Assembly: GCA_945896765.1 (NCBI GenBank)
Contig: CAMDEL010000097.1
Location: 1-6,174 of the forward strand
Length of the DNA: 6,174 nucleotides
Reading direction: 5' to 3'
Source: Singulisphaera sp. GP187
Lineage (GTDB): Bacteria > Planctomycetota > Phycisphaerae > Phycisphaerales > SM1A02
Numbering within the stretch: the first letter of the stretch is position 1; each line of letters opens with the position of its first letter. The position numbers and the translations under genes were made by a program. This document shows positions 1 to 6,174 of this stretch, in pieces. The notes under the pieces were generated by a model. That model had not been told where the DNA came from. It worked only from the letters and a program-made list of their open reading frames with translations, and ran no database searches.

Positions 1-635
1 CCATGTCCGCAAACATCGATCAGAAAGACGGCAAGATTTCCATCTGATAATTCTCGCCATCCAAAGAAATCGCCGCCAAGTTGGGCACTGGGGATGAATG
101 AGCCACGAATATGTAAGTCGGGCGCAGAGATTGTTGGCGGCAACAACGACTGCACATAATCTCCAGCTTGATCGAGTTCATTTTTGAGTTGGCGAAATGC
201 CTCGTTGCGCTCGAGTAGTGCGCGATATCCGCGAGAGTGATATCGCAGGCGCGCAAGTATTTCCAGTTGATCTGGAAGTTTGACCATGTAATCATTCGCG
301 CCGCGTGCAAACGCTTCAGCCTTCGTTGCAGGTTCTTCCTTCGATGACAACACAATAAGTGGAACAAGTTTTGTCGCTTCGTTCTGTCGATATTGCAGAA
401 CGAGATCCAGCCCATCAATTCCAGGCATGACCAAGTCCTGCAGAATAACTGTGGGCTCCAACTTCGTCGCCATTTCCACGGCTTTCATAGGATCGGAGCA
501 AAAGTGATACTCAATATCAGCATGACTTGCGCACATGCGTCGAACAACTTCGCCGATCATTGCTTGATCATCAACAAGCAACACAACGACACGAGTATTT
601 GAAAGACTGAGTGAAGACTGGGATGATTCTGACAT
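1..635 (-). CDS. Response regulator: WspR-like receiver fused to SpoIIE/RsbU-type PP2C phosphatase (3' end outside window)
   Basis: This is the output protein of the operon, open to the left edge with 211 full codons visible and no stop. ATG at 635 is the only sensible start: the TAA of cheB lies in frame 13 codons upstream with no start codon between, and the next Met (26) is inside the receiver. Residues ~15-130 are a complete receiver: acidic pair D22/D23, phosphoacceptor D67 in ILQDLVMPGIDG, S97/S98, and K119 in DYMVKLP. The run from D67 through PATKAEAF, GANDYMVKLPD and RYHSR closely resembles WspR. Residues ~130-160 are a charged, probably coiled helix. From ~160 it reads as a SpoIIE/RsbU PP2C phosphatase: QSLLPP (162-167), GGDFF (187-191) and DVCGHG (from 207), where D189 and D207 are the expected metal ligands. 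There is no GGDEF domain in the visible part. Role (inferred): phosphorylation of D67 controls dephosphorylation of a protein, probably a STAS-type antagonist. The rest of the catalytic domain lies outside the window. Confidence 0.92.
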   Translation of the reverse strand, partial: MSESSQSSLSLSNTRVVVLLVDDQAMIGEVVRRMCASHADIEYHFCSDPMKAVEMATKLEPTVILQDLVMPGIDGLDLVLQYRQNEATKLVPLIVLSSKEEPATKAEAFARGANDYMVKLPDQLEILARLRYHSRGYRALLERNEAFRQLKNELDQAGDYVQSLLPPTISAPDLHIRGSFIPSAQLGGDFFGWRELSDGNLAVFLIDVCGH

Positions 636-674
636 AGTCGGGCAGGTTACGGGGAATCGTCGGTGTTGGCAGAA
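636..674 (-). other. 39-nt spacer between cheB and the output regulator
   Basis: This is the longest gap between genes in the window. On the minus strand it is pyrimidine-rich just before the ATG (positions 636-650) and holds no purine-rich Shine-Dalgarno sequence. I see no inverted repeat strong enough for a terminator and no recognisable promoter. The output gene is therefore most likely part of the same transcript. Confidence 0.55.
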
Positions 675-1715
675 TTATGCAACGCGCGATTGGACCCAAC
701 GACTCGCTGCAGCGCCAATTTGATCGAGTGGAAGAATCTCCACCACACCACCCATTTCCACAGCAGAACCTGGCATTCCCCAGACCACGCTCGTTGCTTG
801 ATCTTGTGCAATTGTGTGCCAGCCTGCATCGCGGAGCGAGCGCATTCCGTGTGCACCATCTCGGCCCATACCAGTCAAAAGAATGGCAACACTTGGTCGA
901 ACTCGTTCCTGCACGACGCTTGCGAAGAAGACATCGACGCTGGGTCTAAATATCTGCTCGGCAGGTTCGACGACATATCGCAAGAGCCCGTCTCGAAGCA
1001 CAAGATGATCTGCCGATGAAGCGACGAAGATCGACCCAGCGCTGGGTGAATCACCTTCCGTCGCAACTTTGACAGGTCGTTTGATTTCACCAGTGAGCCA
1101 GTGCGTAAGACCAGGCGCATATGCGACATCGATATGTTGCACAATGACGGTGCAACACGAAGGCACAACAGTCAATCCACGCAGAACCACAGAGAGCGCA
1201 TTAGGTCCGCCAGTCGACGATCCAATAACAACGAGAGGAACATTTGATGTCCCATATTTTTGTGAAGTGATTGCTGGCAGTTTCGCCGCAATAGTTTGCA
1301 GTATCGTCCGACTGATTTGAACCGCCGTGGCAGCAAGTGCCACACGCGCTTTGCGAGCAAGTGCATCGACTCCCAGAATGCTTCCGTTGGGCCCCATCGT
1401 TGGCGTATGGACCGCATCAATCGCTCCCGCACTCAGTGCTTCATAGACGAGCGCAAGATTTCCTTCGATACTGCTCGTGACCACAAGAATCGGACATGGA
1501 CATTCTTTCATGATCGCACGCGTCGCAACGGCGCCGTCCATCACGGGCATCACCATATCCATCAGGATCAGATCGGGCTTATCTGCTTTGCATTTTTGAA
1601 TCGCATCTCGTCCGTCGATTGCCACCCAAGCAACCGATGCGCCTGGAATCTGGGCGACTGCGTGGCGGAGAATTTCCTGCGCTATTCGAAGGTCATTTAC
1701 GATTGCAAATCGCAT
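675..1715 (-). CDS. cheB: CheB protein-glutamate methylesterase/deamidase (WspF-like)
   Basis: CheB removes methyl groups from receptor glutamates and opposes CheR to adapt the signalling complex. The protein has 346 residues, a normal CheB length. Residues 1-~115 are a receiver that begins MRFAIVNDLRIA, has phosphoacceptor D53 in ILMDMVMPVMDG and T80 in PILVVTSS. A linker follows, then the methylesterase domain at ~158-342 with the complete catalytic triad: S167 (GSSTGG), H194 (VQHID) and D286 (TGMGRDGAHG). The opening motif and the CPCPILVVT stretch resemble WspF. Two receiver positions are unusual for CheY-like domains: N7 replaces the first acidic residue, and AVHTP (101-105) has Thr where the conserved Lys is expected. 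The ATG overlaps the cheA stop by one base (TGATG at 1713-1717), so translational coupling is likely. In Pseudomonas, WspF loss locks the pathway on. Confidence 0.96.
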   Translation of the reverse strand: MRFAIVNDLRIAQEILRHAVAQIPGASVAWVAIDGRDAIQKCKADKPDLILMDMVMPVMDGAVATRAIMKECPCPILVVTSSIEGNLALVYEALSAGAIDAVHTPTMGPNGSILGVDALARKARVALAATAVQISRTILQTIAAKLPAITSQKYGTSNVPLVVIGSSTGGPNALSVVLRGLTVVPSCCTVIVQHIDVAYAPGLTHWLTGEIKRPVKVATEGDSPSAGSIFVASSADHLVLRDGLLRYVVEPAEQIFRPSVDVFFASVVQERVRPSVAILLTGMGRDGAHGMRSLRDAGWHTIAQDQATSVVWGMPGSAVEMGGVVEILPLDQIGAAASRWVQSRVA

Positions 1716-4009
1716 CAGACCGCGGCCCCGATGAGATCAGCGATGGTTTGCAGAAACGATTGGTCTTGAAAAGATCCCTTGGTCAGATACGCAGATGCTC
1801 CAGCTTCAAGTCCAGCAATTCGATCTTCTTCACGATCTTTATAACTGACAATCACCACTGGCAGCGTTTCATATCTGCGGTCTGCGCGCATTTTGCGCAC
1901 GAATTCGATGCCGTTCATTCGTGGCATATCAACGTCGCTCACGACTAGGTCATACTTCACTTTTTGTACTGCGTTCCATCCATCCATTCCATCCACCGCA
2001 GTGTCGACGGCATACCCGGCGCGCAACAACATCTGTCGTTCGACTTCGCGCACCGTGATGGAATCTTCGACGACCAAGACGCGCCGTTGTTTCCGTTTGC
2101 TGATCGCTGATCGCCCTTCATCTCCTCGCAATTTTCCTTGCTCGAGCAATTGAAGGGCGGACTGCACGAGATCGTCTGCATCAAGAATCAGCAGGAGGTC
2201 GCCATTCTCTCGAATGCTTGCAGCGTCGACATGGGCAACATCTCCAAGGCGAGCGTCCATTCTGCGCACAACAAGATCTTCTTCTCCAAGGAAAGAATCG
2301 ACGACGAATCCAACGGTGCGCGATCCGGCGAGGACGCTGACGATGGCCAGTTCATCTGCGCTTTCGCTTTGCGTGCTCGCTTTCAATTGAAGAATTTCAG
2401 TCGCATGAACCAGTCCCACTATTTCTCCGCGAATGACAGTCGTCAACCGGCCTTCAACTGTTTTGAGTTCGCTTCGCGCGATGCGATCAATTCGTTCCAG
2501 TCGTGCAAGCGCCAATGCATACGTCTCGCCAGCGATTGAAATAACCGCGGCGCGTACAACCGAAAGCGTCACAGGCAGCCGCATTGCGAAGGATGTTCCT
2601 GCGGGGCTCGAACGAACTTCGATCGATCCACCCACGGAGTGCGCCATCGATTGCACGACATCCAGTCCCACTCCACGTCCAGAAATATCTGTAACGGCAG
2701 CAGCGGTGGAGAATCCTGGAAGGAAAAGAAAGTCAAAGAGTTCTGCATCGCCGAGGGTTTCAACAATCGAAGCTTCAGAAAGTTTCTTCGAGACGATCCT
2801 TGCGCGGAGATTTGTTCGGTCAATTCCGCGGCCGTCTTCACGCACTTCCACGATCAAACTTCCAGCGTGATGTCGAGCCTCGACACGCAAAGATGCTTGC
2901 CGCGTTTTCCCGGCAGCGACACGCTCGTCTGGACTTTCGATGCCGTGATCAATTGCGTTGCGCACAAGATGTCCAAGAGGCGCTTCGAGTTGTCGAAGTA
3001 TCTCGCGGTCCACGGGAACTTGTTCGCCAGCAATGATCAAGCGGACTTCTTTCCCGAGTGTTCGTGCAACATCCCGAACGGATCGAGCCAAGCCTCCACA
3101 CGCATCTCCAAATGGACGCATGCGGCTTGAGACTGCTTCGTTATGCAGAGCGCTTGCGAGTTCTTCACCTCGGCGCAGATGATCTTCGACTTGATGAAGC
3201 GCTTCATCAAGTGCATCGCGACTTGTTGCAACTGCTGTCATCGCATCGCCTGCATGTCGACCCGTCACTTGTAAAGAATCGAGGGCAGCAGAGAGTTGTC
3301 GCTGTGCAGTTTTTGCCCGCGTGAGAGTTCGGCGAATTGATTCGAGGCGGCGAGCTTCGACGAGTGCTTCGCCCGAAAGTTGAAGGAGTCGCTCGAGACT
3401 TGAAGATGAAACAAGCACGGCGGCATCTGATGCTGCGCTTGGTGGCGATGCTGTGCTTGATGCTGCCGCAGGGGGATTTGCAACTTTCACGACCGCAGGC
3501 GCAACAGGAGTTGTCGCAGTAGGCGCGGGTGTTGCGGCAGGCGCAGCAGGTATTGCAGCAGGCGCAGGCGTTGCCGCAGGCGCAACAACAACAACCGCAG
3601 AAACTCCAGCTTTCGGCGGCAGATTCAGCCCTTCAGCAAGCGCGCTGATGGGGCCTGCCTCCTGTTCAAGCCACGCTCGCGCTTCATCTTCGCTCTTGTG
3701 ATCTGCGAGTGATCGCAGAATGTCGCTCCCACGAAGCAATTCATCAATACGAGAAGCCGTCGGTATTTCTGTCCCCTTTTGGATGCGCACAAGACATTCT
3801 TCCATTGAATGCGCTAATCCAATCGCACCATCGAGATTGATGATGCGCGCAGCACCTTTCACCGAATGCGCTGCACGCATGAGTGGCTCAACCATCTTTG
3901 GATCGCTTGCATTCTGTTCGAGTGCAATCAATCCATCCGCCAGACAGGCGCAGTGCTGCTGCACTTCTGTCTGAAAGAGATCGAACATTGAAAAGCCGCC
4001 TAAGTCCAT
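1715..4009 (-). CDS. cheA: Hybrid chemosensory histidine kinase CheA with C-terminal receiver (WspE-like)
   Basis: This is the central kinase (764 residues). It autophosphorylates and passes phosphate to the receivers of the pathway. Domains in order: HPt ~8-110 with the phosphorylated histidine H48 in AAHSVKGAAR; a low-complexity Ala/Pro linker ~138-195 in place of a P2 domain; helical dimerisation region ~200-300 ending in EAVSSRMRPF; HATPase ~305-480 with N box (N351, H355 in NAIDHGIESP), G1 box EDGRGID (391-397) and G2 box GRGVGLD (444-450); CheW-like P5 ~482-625; receiver ~642-760 with E648/D649, phosphoacceptor D692 in VSDVDMPRMNG, S722 and K744. All catalytic residues are present. Two starts are possible. 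ATG at 4009 keeps DLGGFSMFDLF, which resembles the N-terminus of related hybrid kinases. ATG at 3988 (Met8) has a better Shine-Dalgarno. I prefer 4009. The gene lies 17 nt after cheW and overlaps cheB by one base. Confidence 0.97.
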   Translation of the reverse strand: MDLGGFSMFDLFQTEVQQHCACLADGLIALEQNASDPKMVEPLMRAAHSVKGAARIINLDGAIGLAHSMEECLVRIQKGTEIPTASRIDELLRGSDILRSLADHKSEDEARAWLEQEAGPISALAEGLNLPPKAGVSAVVVVAPAATPAPAAIPAAPAATPAPTATTPVAPAVVKVANPPAAASSTASPPSAASDAAVLVSSSSLERLLQLSGEALVEARRLESIRRTLTRAKTAQRQLSAALDSLQVTGRHAGDAMTAVATSRDALDEALHQVEDHLRRGEELASALHNEAVSSRMRPFGDACGGLARSVRDVARTLGKEVRLIIAGEQVPVDREILRQLEAPLGHLVRNAIDHGIESPDERVAAGKTRQASLRVEARHHAGSLIVEVREDGRGIDRTNLRARIVSKKLSEASIVETLGDAELFDFLFLPGFSTAAAVTDISGRGVGLDVVQSMAHSVGGSIEVRSSPAGTSFAMRLPVTLSVVRAAVISIAGETYALALARLERIDRIARSELKTVEGRLTTVIRGEIVGLVHATEILQLKASTQSESADELAIVSVLAGSRTVGFVVDSFLGEEDLVVRRMDARLGDVAHVDAASIRENGDLLLILDADDLVQSALQLLEQGKLRGDEGRSAISKRKQRRVLVVEDSITVREVERQMLLRAGYAVDTAVDGMDGWNAVQKVKYDLVVSDVDMPRMNGIEFVRKMRADRRYETLPVVIVSYKDREEDRIAGLEAGASAYLTKGSFQDQSFLQTIADLIGAAV
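3425..3598 (-). repeat. Low-complexity Ala/Pro linker of CheA with 9-nt repeat units
   Basis: This stretch encodes residues ~138-195 of the kinase, rich in Ala, Pro, Thr and Val and without predicted fold. On the + strand the unit GCAGGCGCA occurs exactly at 3495-3503, 3537-3545, 3558-3566 and 3576-3584. The start-to-start spacings are 42, 21 and 18 nt, all multiples of three, as expected if the linker grew by in-frame slippage. It connects HPt to the dimerisation domain and probably acts only as a flexible tether. Confidence 0.75.
3996..4001 (-). promoter_or_regulatory. Possible Shine-Dalgarno for the internal cheA start (Met8)
   Basis: On the minus strand this reads AGGCGG, 7 nt before the ATG at 3988. 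It is the best Shine-Dalgarno-like sequence in the window, whereas ATG 4009 is preceded by a pyrimidine-rich GAACTCTCCTG with no such match. It argues for a 757-residue product, against the sequence conservation around residues 2-7 that favours the longer form. Confidence 0.4.
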
Positions 4010-4026
4010 CAGGAGAGTTCCATCAA

Positions 4027-4608
4027 TTAACCAATCGCATTCCGAAATTCGTTGATAAGCCGTTCCGGATCGACCAACGAGGTCGATCCTTGCACTGTCG
4101 AGAGCAATCCGCTGGAAATTCGACGAGGTGATTGTTCAACTGTCAGTGGAAGCGGCTTGACCGCATTGCGTGGCATTGCGTACACGCCTGGGACATCGTC
4201 TGCTTCAAATGCCCACGATTCTTGAGCGGTTCCCACAGTCAACATGCGCGGCTTACGAAGAATGTTTTCAGCTGCGGGTGGTACGCCTAGCAATCCAATA
4301 AAATCAAACACTGGAATCACAGCTCCAGAAAGCGCCGTCAATCCTCGGAATGAATTGTTCGTTCGATGCGGAAGCGTGTGCACGTTGGTCACCTTGGAAA
4401 CATGAACAACGTACTCGGCTGGGATTGCGAACCACTCTGCGCCACATCGAAAGACCAACAAGTTGAACTGGGGTTCACGGCGCAGAACACGCGATTCCGC
4501 ACTGGCCTTTGTTGACTCAGCAATCGTCGCAGGACGATTCGGTCGATCAAGCAGTCGCGACATCGCTGGGCGATCGTCTGGTGCAGTTGGAGAATCTGAG
4601 GTGCTCAT
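4027..4608 (-). CDS. cheW: CheW-like coupling protein with N-terminal extension (WspD-like)
   Basis: This is an adaptor that links receptor tips to the CheA kinase at the membrane-proximal array; it has no enzymatic activity. The 193 residues comprise a polar, Pro/Arg/Ser-rich extension (1-~46, probably disordered) and one CheW domain (~47-190). The domain opens with NLLVFRCGAEWFAIPAEYV (49-67), the typical first strands, and has FRGLTALSGAVIPVFDF (87-103), corresponding to the conserved G-x-x-x-L-R-G-x-x-x-P-V-x-D segment of CheW. The usual Arg in that motif is replaced by Ser (LSG). By gene order (after CheR-TPR, before hybrid CheA) it is the counterpart of WspD, the second adaptor of Wsp systems. 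ATG at 4608 follows the cheR stop after 13 nt. The stop is TAA at 4027-4029, 17 nt before cheA. Confidence 0.93.
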   Translation of the reverse strand: MSTSDSPTAPDDRPAMSRLLDRPNRPATIAESTKASAESRVLRREPQFNLLVFRCGAEWFAIPAEYVVHVSKVTNVHTLPHRTNNSFRGLTALSGAVIPVFDFIGLLGVPPAAENILRKPRMLTVGTAQESWAFEADDVPGVYAMPRNAVKPLPLTVEQSPRRISSGLLSTVQGSTSLVDPERLINEFRNAIG

Positions 4609-4616
4609 GATTGAAA

Positions 4617-4620
4617 TCTC
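4617..4620 (-). promoter_or_regulatory. Weak ribosome binding site of the WspD-like cheW
   Basis: On the minus strand GAGA lies 8 nt upstream of the ATG at 4608, within the 13-nt gap after cheR. It is the only purine-rich sequence there and supports this start. Confidence 0.45.
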
Positions 4621-4621
4621 T

Positions 4622-5878
4622 TCACAAATTTTCCAAGCGTTTCATCTTTGCTCGAAAGCGGTTTGCTTCATCGCTCCGTCCAAGGGCATCTGATAATTCG
4701 GCGAGTGCAAGCAGGGCAGGGCCATGATGTGGTTCAAGGTATACGACTCGTGCATATGTTTGGCTTGCGCGTTGCAATTCATTTTTCGAGCAGAAGATTC
4801 CCGCGAGCAATTCCAGCAATTCAATGCTCGCAGGAGTTACTTTGAGGGCATCCTCGACCAACCGTTGTGCGTGGCTGAATTCTCGAGCAGCAAGCATGGG
4901 TTGAACGCGTTGCAAGGTTGTTGCTATCGAAAGAGGTTTGGGCTCGACTGGATTGGATCTCGAAGTGGTCGCACTCTTCGGCACGATCGGCGCACTCTTT
5001 GGAACGATTGGCGCAATTGCATTTGGCCGCATAATTCTTGGCCGAGTTTTTCCCTTCGTATCGGTTGCGATCGTTGCCACACGCCTTCGCCATGCGAATG
5101 CTGATGTCGGTCCTGCACTTTCAAGCACTGCTCCTTTTTCAAGTCCATCTGCATGCCCAAGAAAAATAATTCCGTCATTCGCAGTCCAATTGACAATTCG
5201 ATCGCGCAACAGAATCCGTGCTGCGGGATCGAGGTAAATCATTACATTGCGGCAAAAGAGAGCATCGATTGGCTGCGAGAAAAGGTCTTTGGCAAGCAAA
5301 AGGTCCTCTTGTTGAAATCGCACACATTCAAGAACTTCTCGCGAAAGTATGACTGAAGAACTCTCGGCGCGAATCCACGGCGCAGCCCATTCTGGCAAAG
5401 TGCTTCGCAAGCTTCCGCCTGGAATTCGACCCTCGCGTGCAGATGTAATAGCAAGTGGACTTCGGTCAATCGCATGAACGATCACGTTTTCTTTCGACCA
5501 CCCGACGGACAGGGCGCATGACGCAATGCACCACGCCTCGACTCCTGTTGCGCATCCCAGACTGGCACAAACGAGTTTTTCTTGCTGTTGATTTTTTCGA
5601 TTGGCAAGTTGCGCGCGCAGAAATTCGAAGCTTGCTGGATATCGAAAGAACCATGTTTCTGGCACTGCAACTTCGCTTGCCAAGCATTGCATTTCGTATT
5701 CATTCTGCTCGACCACCGCTGCGTATTTCACAATATCCGTCATCGACAGTTGGCTCATTCGCCCTCGAACAGCACTTGCAAAAGCAGGACCATCTAGTAA
5801 CCCAGGCGCAAGACTCGCACGTTCGGTCAAGAATCGTGCCAGCCATAAAATATCTCGCTGTGTTTGGGAAGAACTCAC
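4622..5878 (-). CDS. cheR: CheR receptor methyltransferase with C-terminal TPR region (WspC-like)
   Basis: This enzyme transfers methyl groups from S-adenosylmethionine to receptor glutamates, setting sensitivity together with CheB. It has 418 residues, longer than a plain CheR because of the C-terminal extension. The helical N-terminal domain (~8-68) leads into VPETWFFRYP (72-81), which matches the WspC-type form of the CheR hinge. The SAM-binding fold has SLGCATGVEAW (106-116) and HAIDRSPLAITSARE (135-149), and the hallmark FCRNVMIYLDP (208-218). A Pro/Lys/Ser-rich linker (~275-318) joins it to a TPR-like helical region (~320-415), the clearest unit being AGIFCSKNELQRASQTYARVVYLEP (split over 359-383), followed by a second at ~386-415. 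The start is GTG at 5878, overlapping the stop of the upstream CheW (GTGA, 5875-5878). It is required because the next Met (41) would remove part of the N-terminal domain. Confidence 0.95.
   Translation of the reverse strand: MSSSQTQRDILWLARFLTERASLAPGLLDGPAFASAVRGRMSQLSMTDIVKYAAVVEQNEYEMQCLASEVAVPETWFFRYPASFEFLRAQLANRKNQQQEKLVCASLGCATGVEAWCIASCALSVGWSKENVIVHAIDRSPLAITSAREGRIPGGSLRSTLPEWAAPWIRAESSSVILSREVLECVRFQQEDLLLAKDLFSQPIDALFCRNVMIYLDPAARILLRDRIVNWTANDGIIFLGHADGLEKGAVLESAGPTSAFAWRRRVATIATDTKGKTRPRIMRPNAIAPIVPKSAPIVPKSATTSRSNPVEPKPLSIATTLQRVQPMLAAREFSHAQRLVEDALKVTPASIELLELLAGIFCSKNELQRASQTYARVVYLEPHHGPALLALAELSDALGRSDEANRFRAKMKRLENL
4970..5011 (-). repeat. 21-nt tandem duplication in the cheR linker
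   Basis: Two adjacent 21-nt units, 4970-4990 and 4991-5011, match at 18 of 21 bases. The differences are at unit positions 10, 13 and 19. On the minus strand they encode the repeated heptapeptide around PIVPKSAPIVPKSA (residues ~289-303), between the methyltransferase and TPR parts. The duplication keeps the frame, and most differences look silent. Confidence 0.8.
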
Positions 5879-6174
5879 GCCGAACCTATCGCATCACGAA
5901 AGAGCTTTCGATTCTCCTCGTCAACAATTTTGCTCGGATCTAATAAATAGATATCTCCCTTGGCATCAGCTGCGATGCATGTGAGGGCGCCTCGGCCTGC
6001 TCCAAGAATTCCTGGATGCGTTCCGGAAGCTTCAAAGTCGATCGTCAGAAGACTTCCGACTCGATCAACGAGTAACGCTAAGCGCATGCTTCCGCCACCT
6101 GCGCCAACTTGCAAGAGAATCACCCGAGCATTCATTGTCCGAACGATTGGTTTGCCAGTGCAAATGAGCGAAGC
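5875..6174 (-). CDS. cheW: CheW-like coupling protein, C-terminal part (WspB-like; 5' end outside window)
   Basis: Only the last 99 codons are in the window. The reading frame is open to the right edge, and the start lies beyond it. The visible part begins ASLICTGKPIVRTMNARV and continues RVILLQVG, then MRLALLVDRVGSLLTI, which fit the central and late strands of a CheW domain: the ligand segment with K-P-I-V, the V-I-L-L strand, and the L-L-V-D-x-V strand. An internal ATG at 6135 is not a credible start because it would drop conserved CheW sequence. The stop TGA at 5875-5877 overlaps the GTG of cheR. By position before CheR-TPR it corresponds to WspB, the first adaptor of a Wsp system. It is less conserved than the other genes, so the assignment rests partly on context. 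Confidence 0.82.
   Translation of the reverse strand, partial: ASLICTGKPIVRTMNARVILLQVGAGGGSMRLALLVDRVGSLLTIDFEASGTHPGILGAGRGALTCIAADAKGDIYLLDPSKIVDEENRKLFRDAIGSA
5885..5887 (-). promoter_or_regulatory. Weak Shine-Dalgarno before the GTG start of cheR
   Basis: On the minus strand AGG lies 6 nt upstream of the GTG at 5878, inside the last codons of the upstream CheW gene. The match is short. Coupling through the GTGA overlap probably matters more for initiation. Confidence 0.35.

Noticed and set aside
20..418. 132-residue minus-strand ORF MMGWISFCN...
   Set aside because: It lies in a different frame inside the output regulator gene, whose frame is uninterrupted from 635 to the edge with clear receiver and PP2C motifs. 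The ORF has no recognisable domain.
1..635. Naming the left-edge gene wspR (diguanylate cyclase) from gene order
   Set aside because: The sequence after the receiver has PP2C motifs (GGDFF, DVCGHG) and no GGDEF start, so the order-based name would give the wrong function.
636..674. Terminator or separate promoter between cheB and the output gene
   Set aside because: No stem-loop with a T-run and no recognisable -35/-10 pair in these 39 nt.
1296..1769. 157-residue plus-strand ORF
   Set aside because: It is antisense to cheB and the end of cheA, both with full catalytic motifs. Its composition (many His, Arg, Cys) is that of a shadow frame.
2639..3130. 163-residue plus-strand ORF
   Set aside because: It is antisense to the ATPase and dimerisation domains of cheA and shows no domain motif of its own.
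3453..3701. Plus-strand Ala/Gly/Val-rich ORF resembling a membrane or glycine-rich protein
   Set aside because: It is the complement of the Ala/Pro linker of the kinase; the composition follows from the repeat on the other strand.
5455..5943. 162-residue plus-strand ORF
   Set aside because: It is antisense to the cheR N-terminal and SAM-binding regions and has no recognisable features.

Overview
All genes in this window lie on the minus strand. They form one tightly packed operon for a chemosensory signalling system of the Wsp (alternative cellular function) type. Read in the direction of transcription, from the right edge to the left, the order is: the C-terminal end of a CheW adaptor (cut by the right edge), a CheR methyltransferase with a C-terminal TPR region, a second CheW with an N-terminal extension, a hybrid CheA kinase with its own receiver domain, a CheB methylesterase, and an output response regulator cut by the left edge. 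This is the order wspB-wspC-wspD-wspE-wspF-wspR known from Pseudomonas. The domain architectures (TPR on CheR, receiver on CheA) and several short motifs also match. The receptor (WspA) would be expected just beyond the right edge.

The main surprise is the output protein at the left edge (1-635). Its receiver and following helix look like WspR, but the output domain is not GGDEF. After residue ~155 it reads as the start of a SpoIIE/RsbU-type PP2C serine phosphatase, with QSLLPP, GGDFF and DVCGHG motifs. The pathway therefore probably ends in protein dephosphorylation, for example of a STAS-domain anti-sigma antagonist, rather than in c-di-GMP synthesis. This gene has no stop codon in the window and is easily missed by an ORF finder that requires one.

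Spacing is compact. Junctions are GTGA and TGATG overlaps or gaps of 13, 17 and 39 nt, so there is no intergenic stretch above 40 nt. I see no RNA gene, mobile element, CRISPR array or convincing terminator. Shine-Dalgarno sequences are weak or absent before most starts.

The kinase should autophosphorylate at its HPt histidine and pass phosphate to three receivers: its own C-terminal one, the one on CheB, and the one on the output phosphatase. CheR and CheB would set receptor methylation, and the two CheW proteins would couple the receptor to the kinase.

The host cannot be named from this sequence. Base composition looks moderate rather than high-GC as in Pseudomonas. A Wsp-type system with a PP2C output and weak Shine-Dalgarno signals would suit a planctomycete or another environmental lineage, but that is a weak guess.
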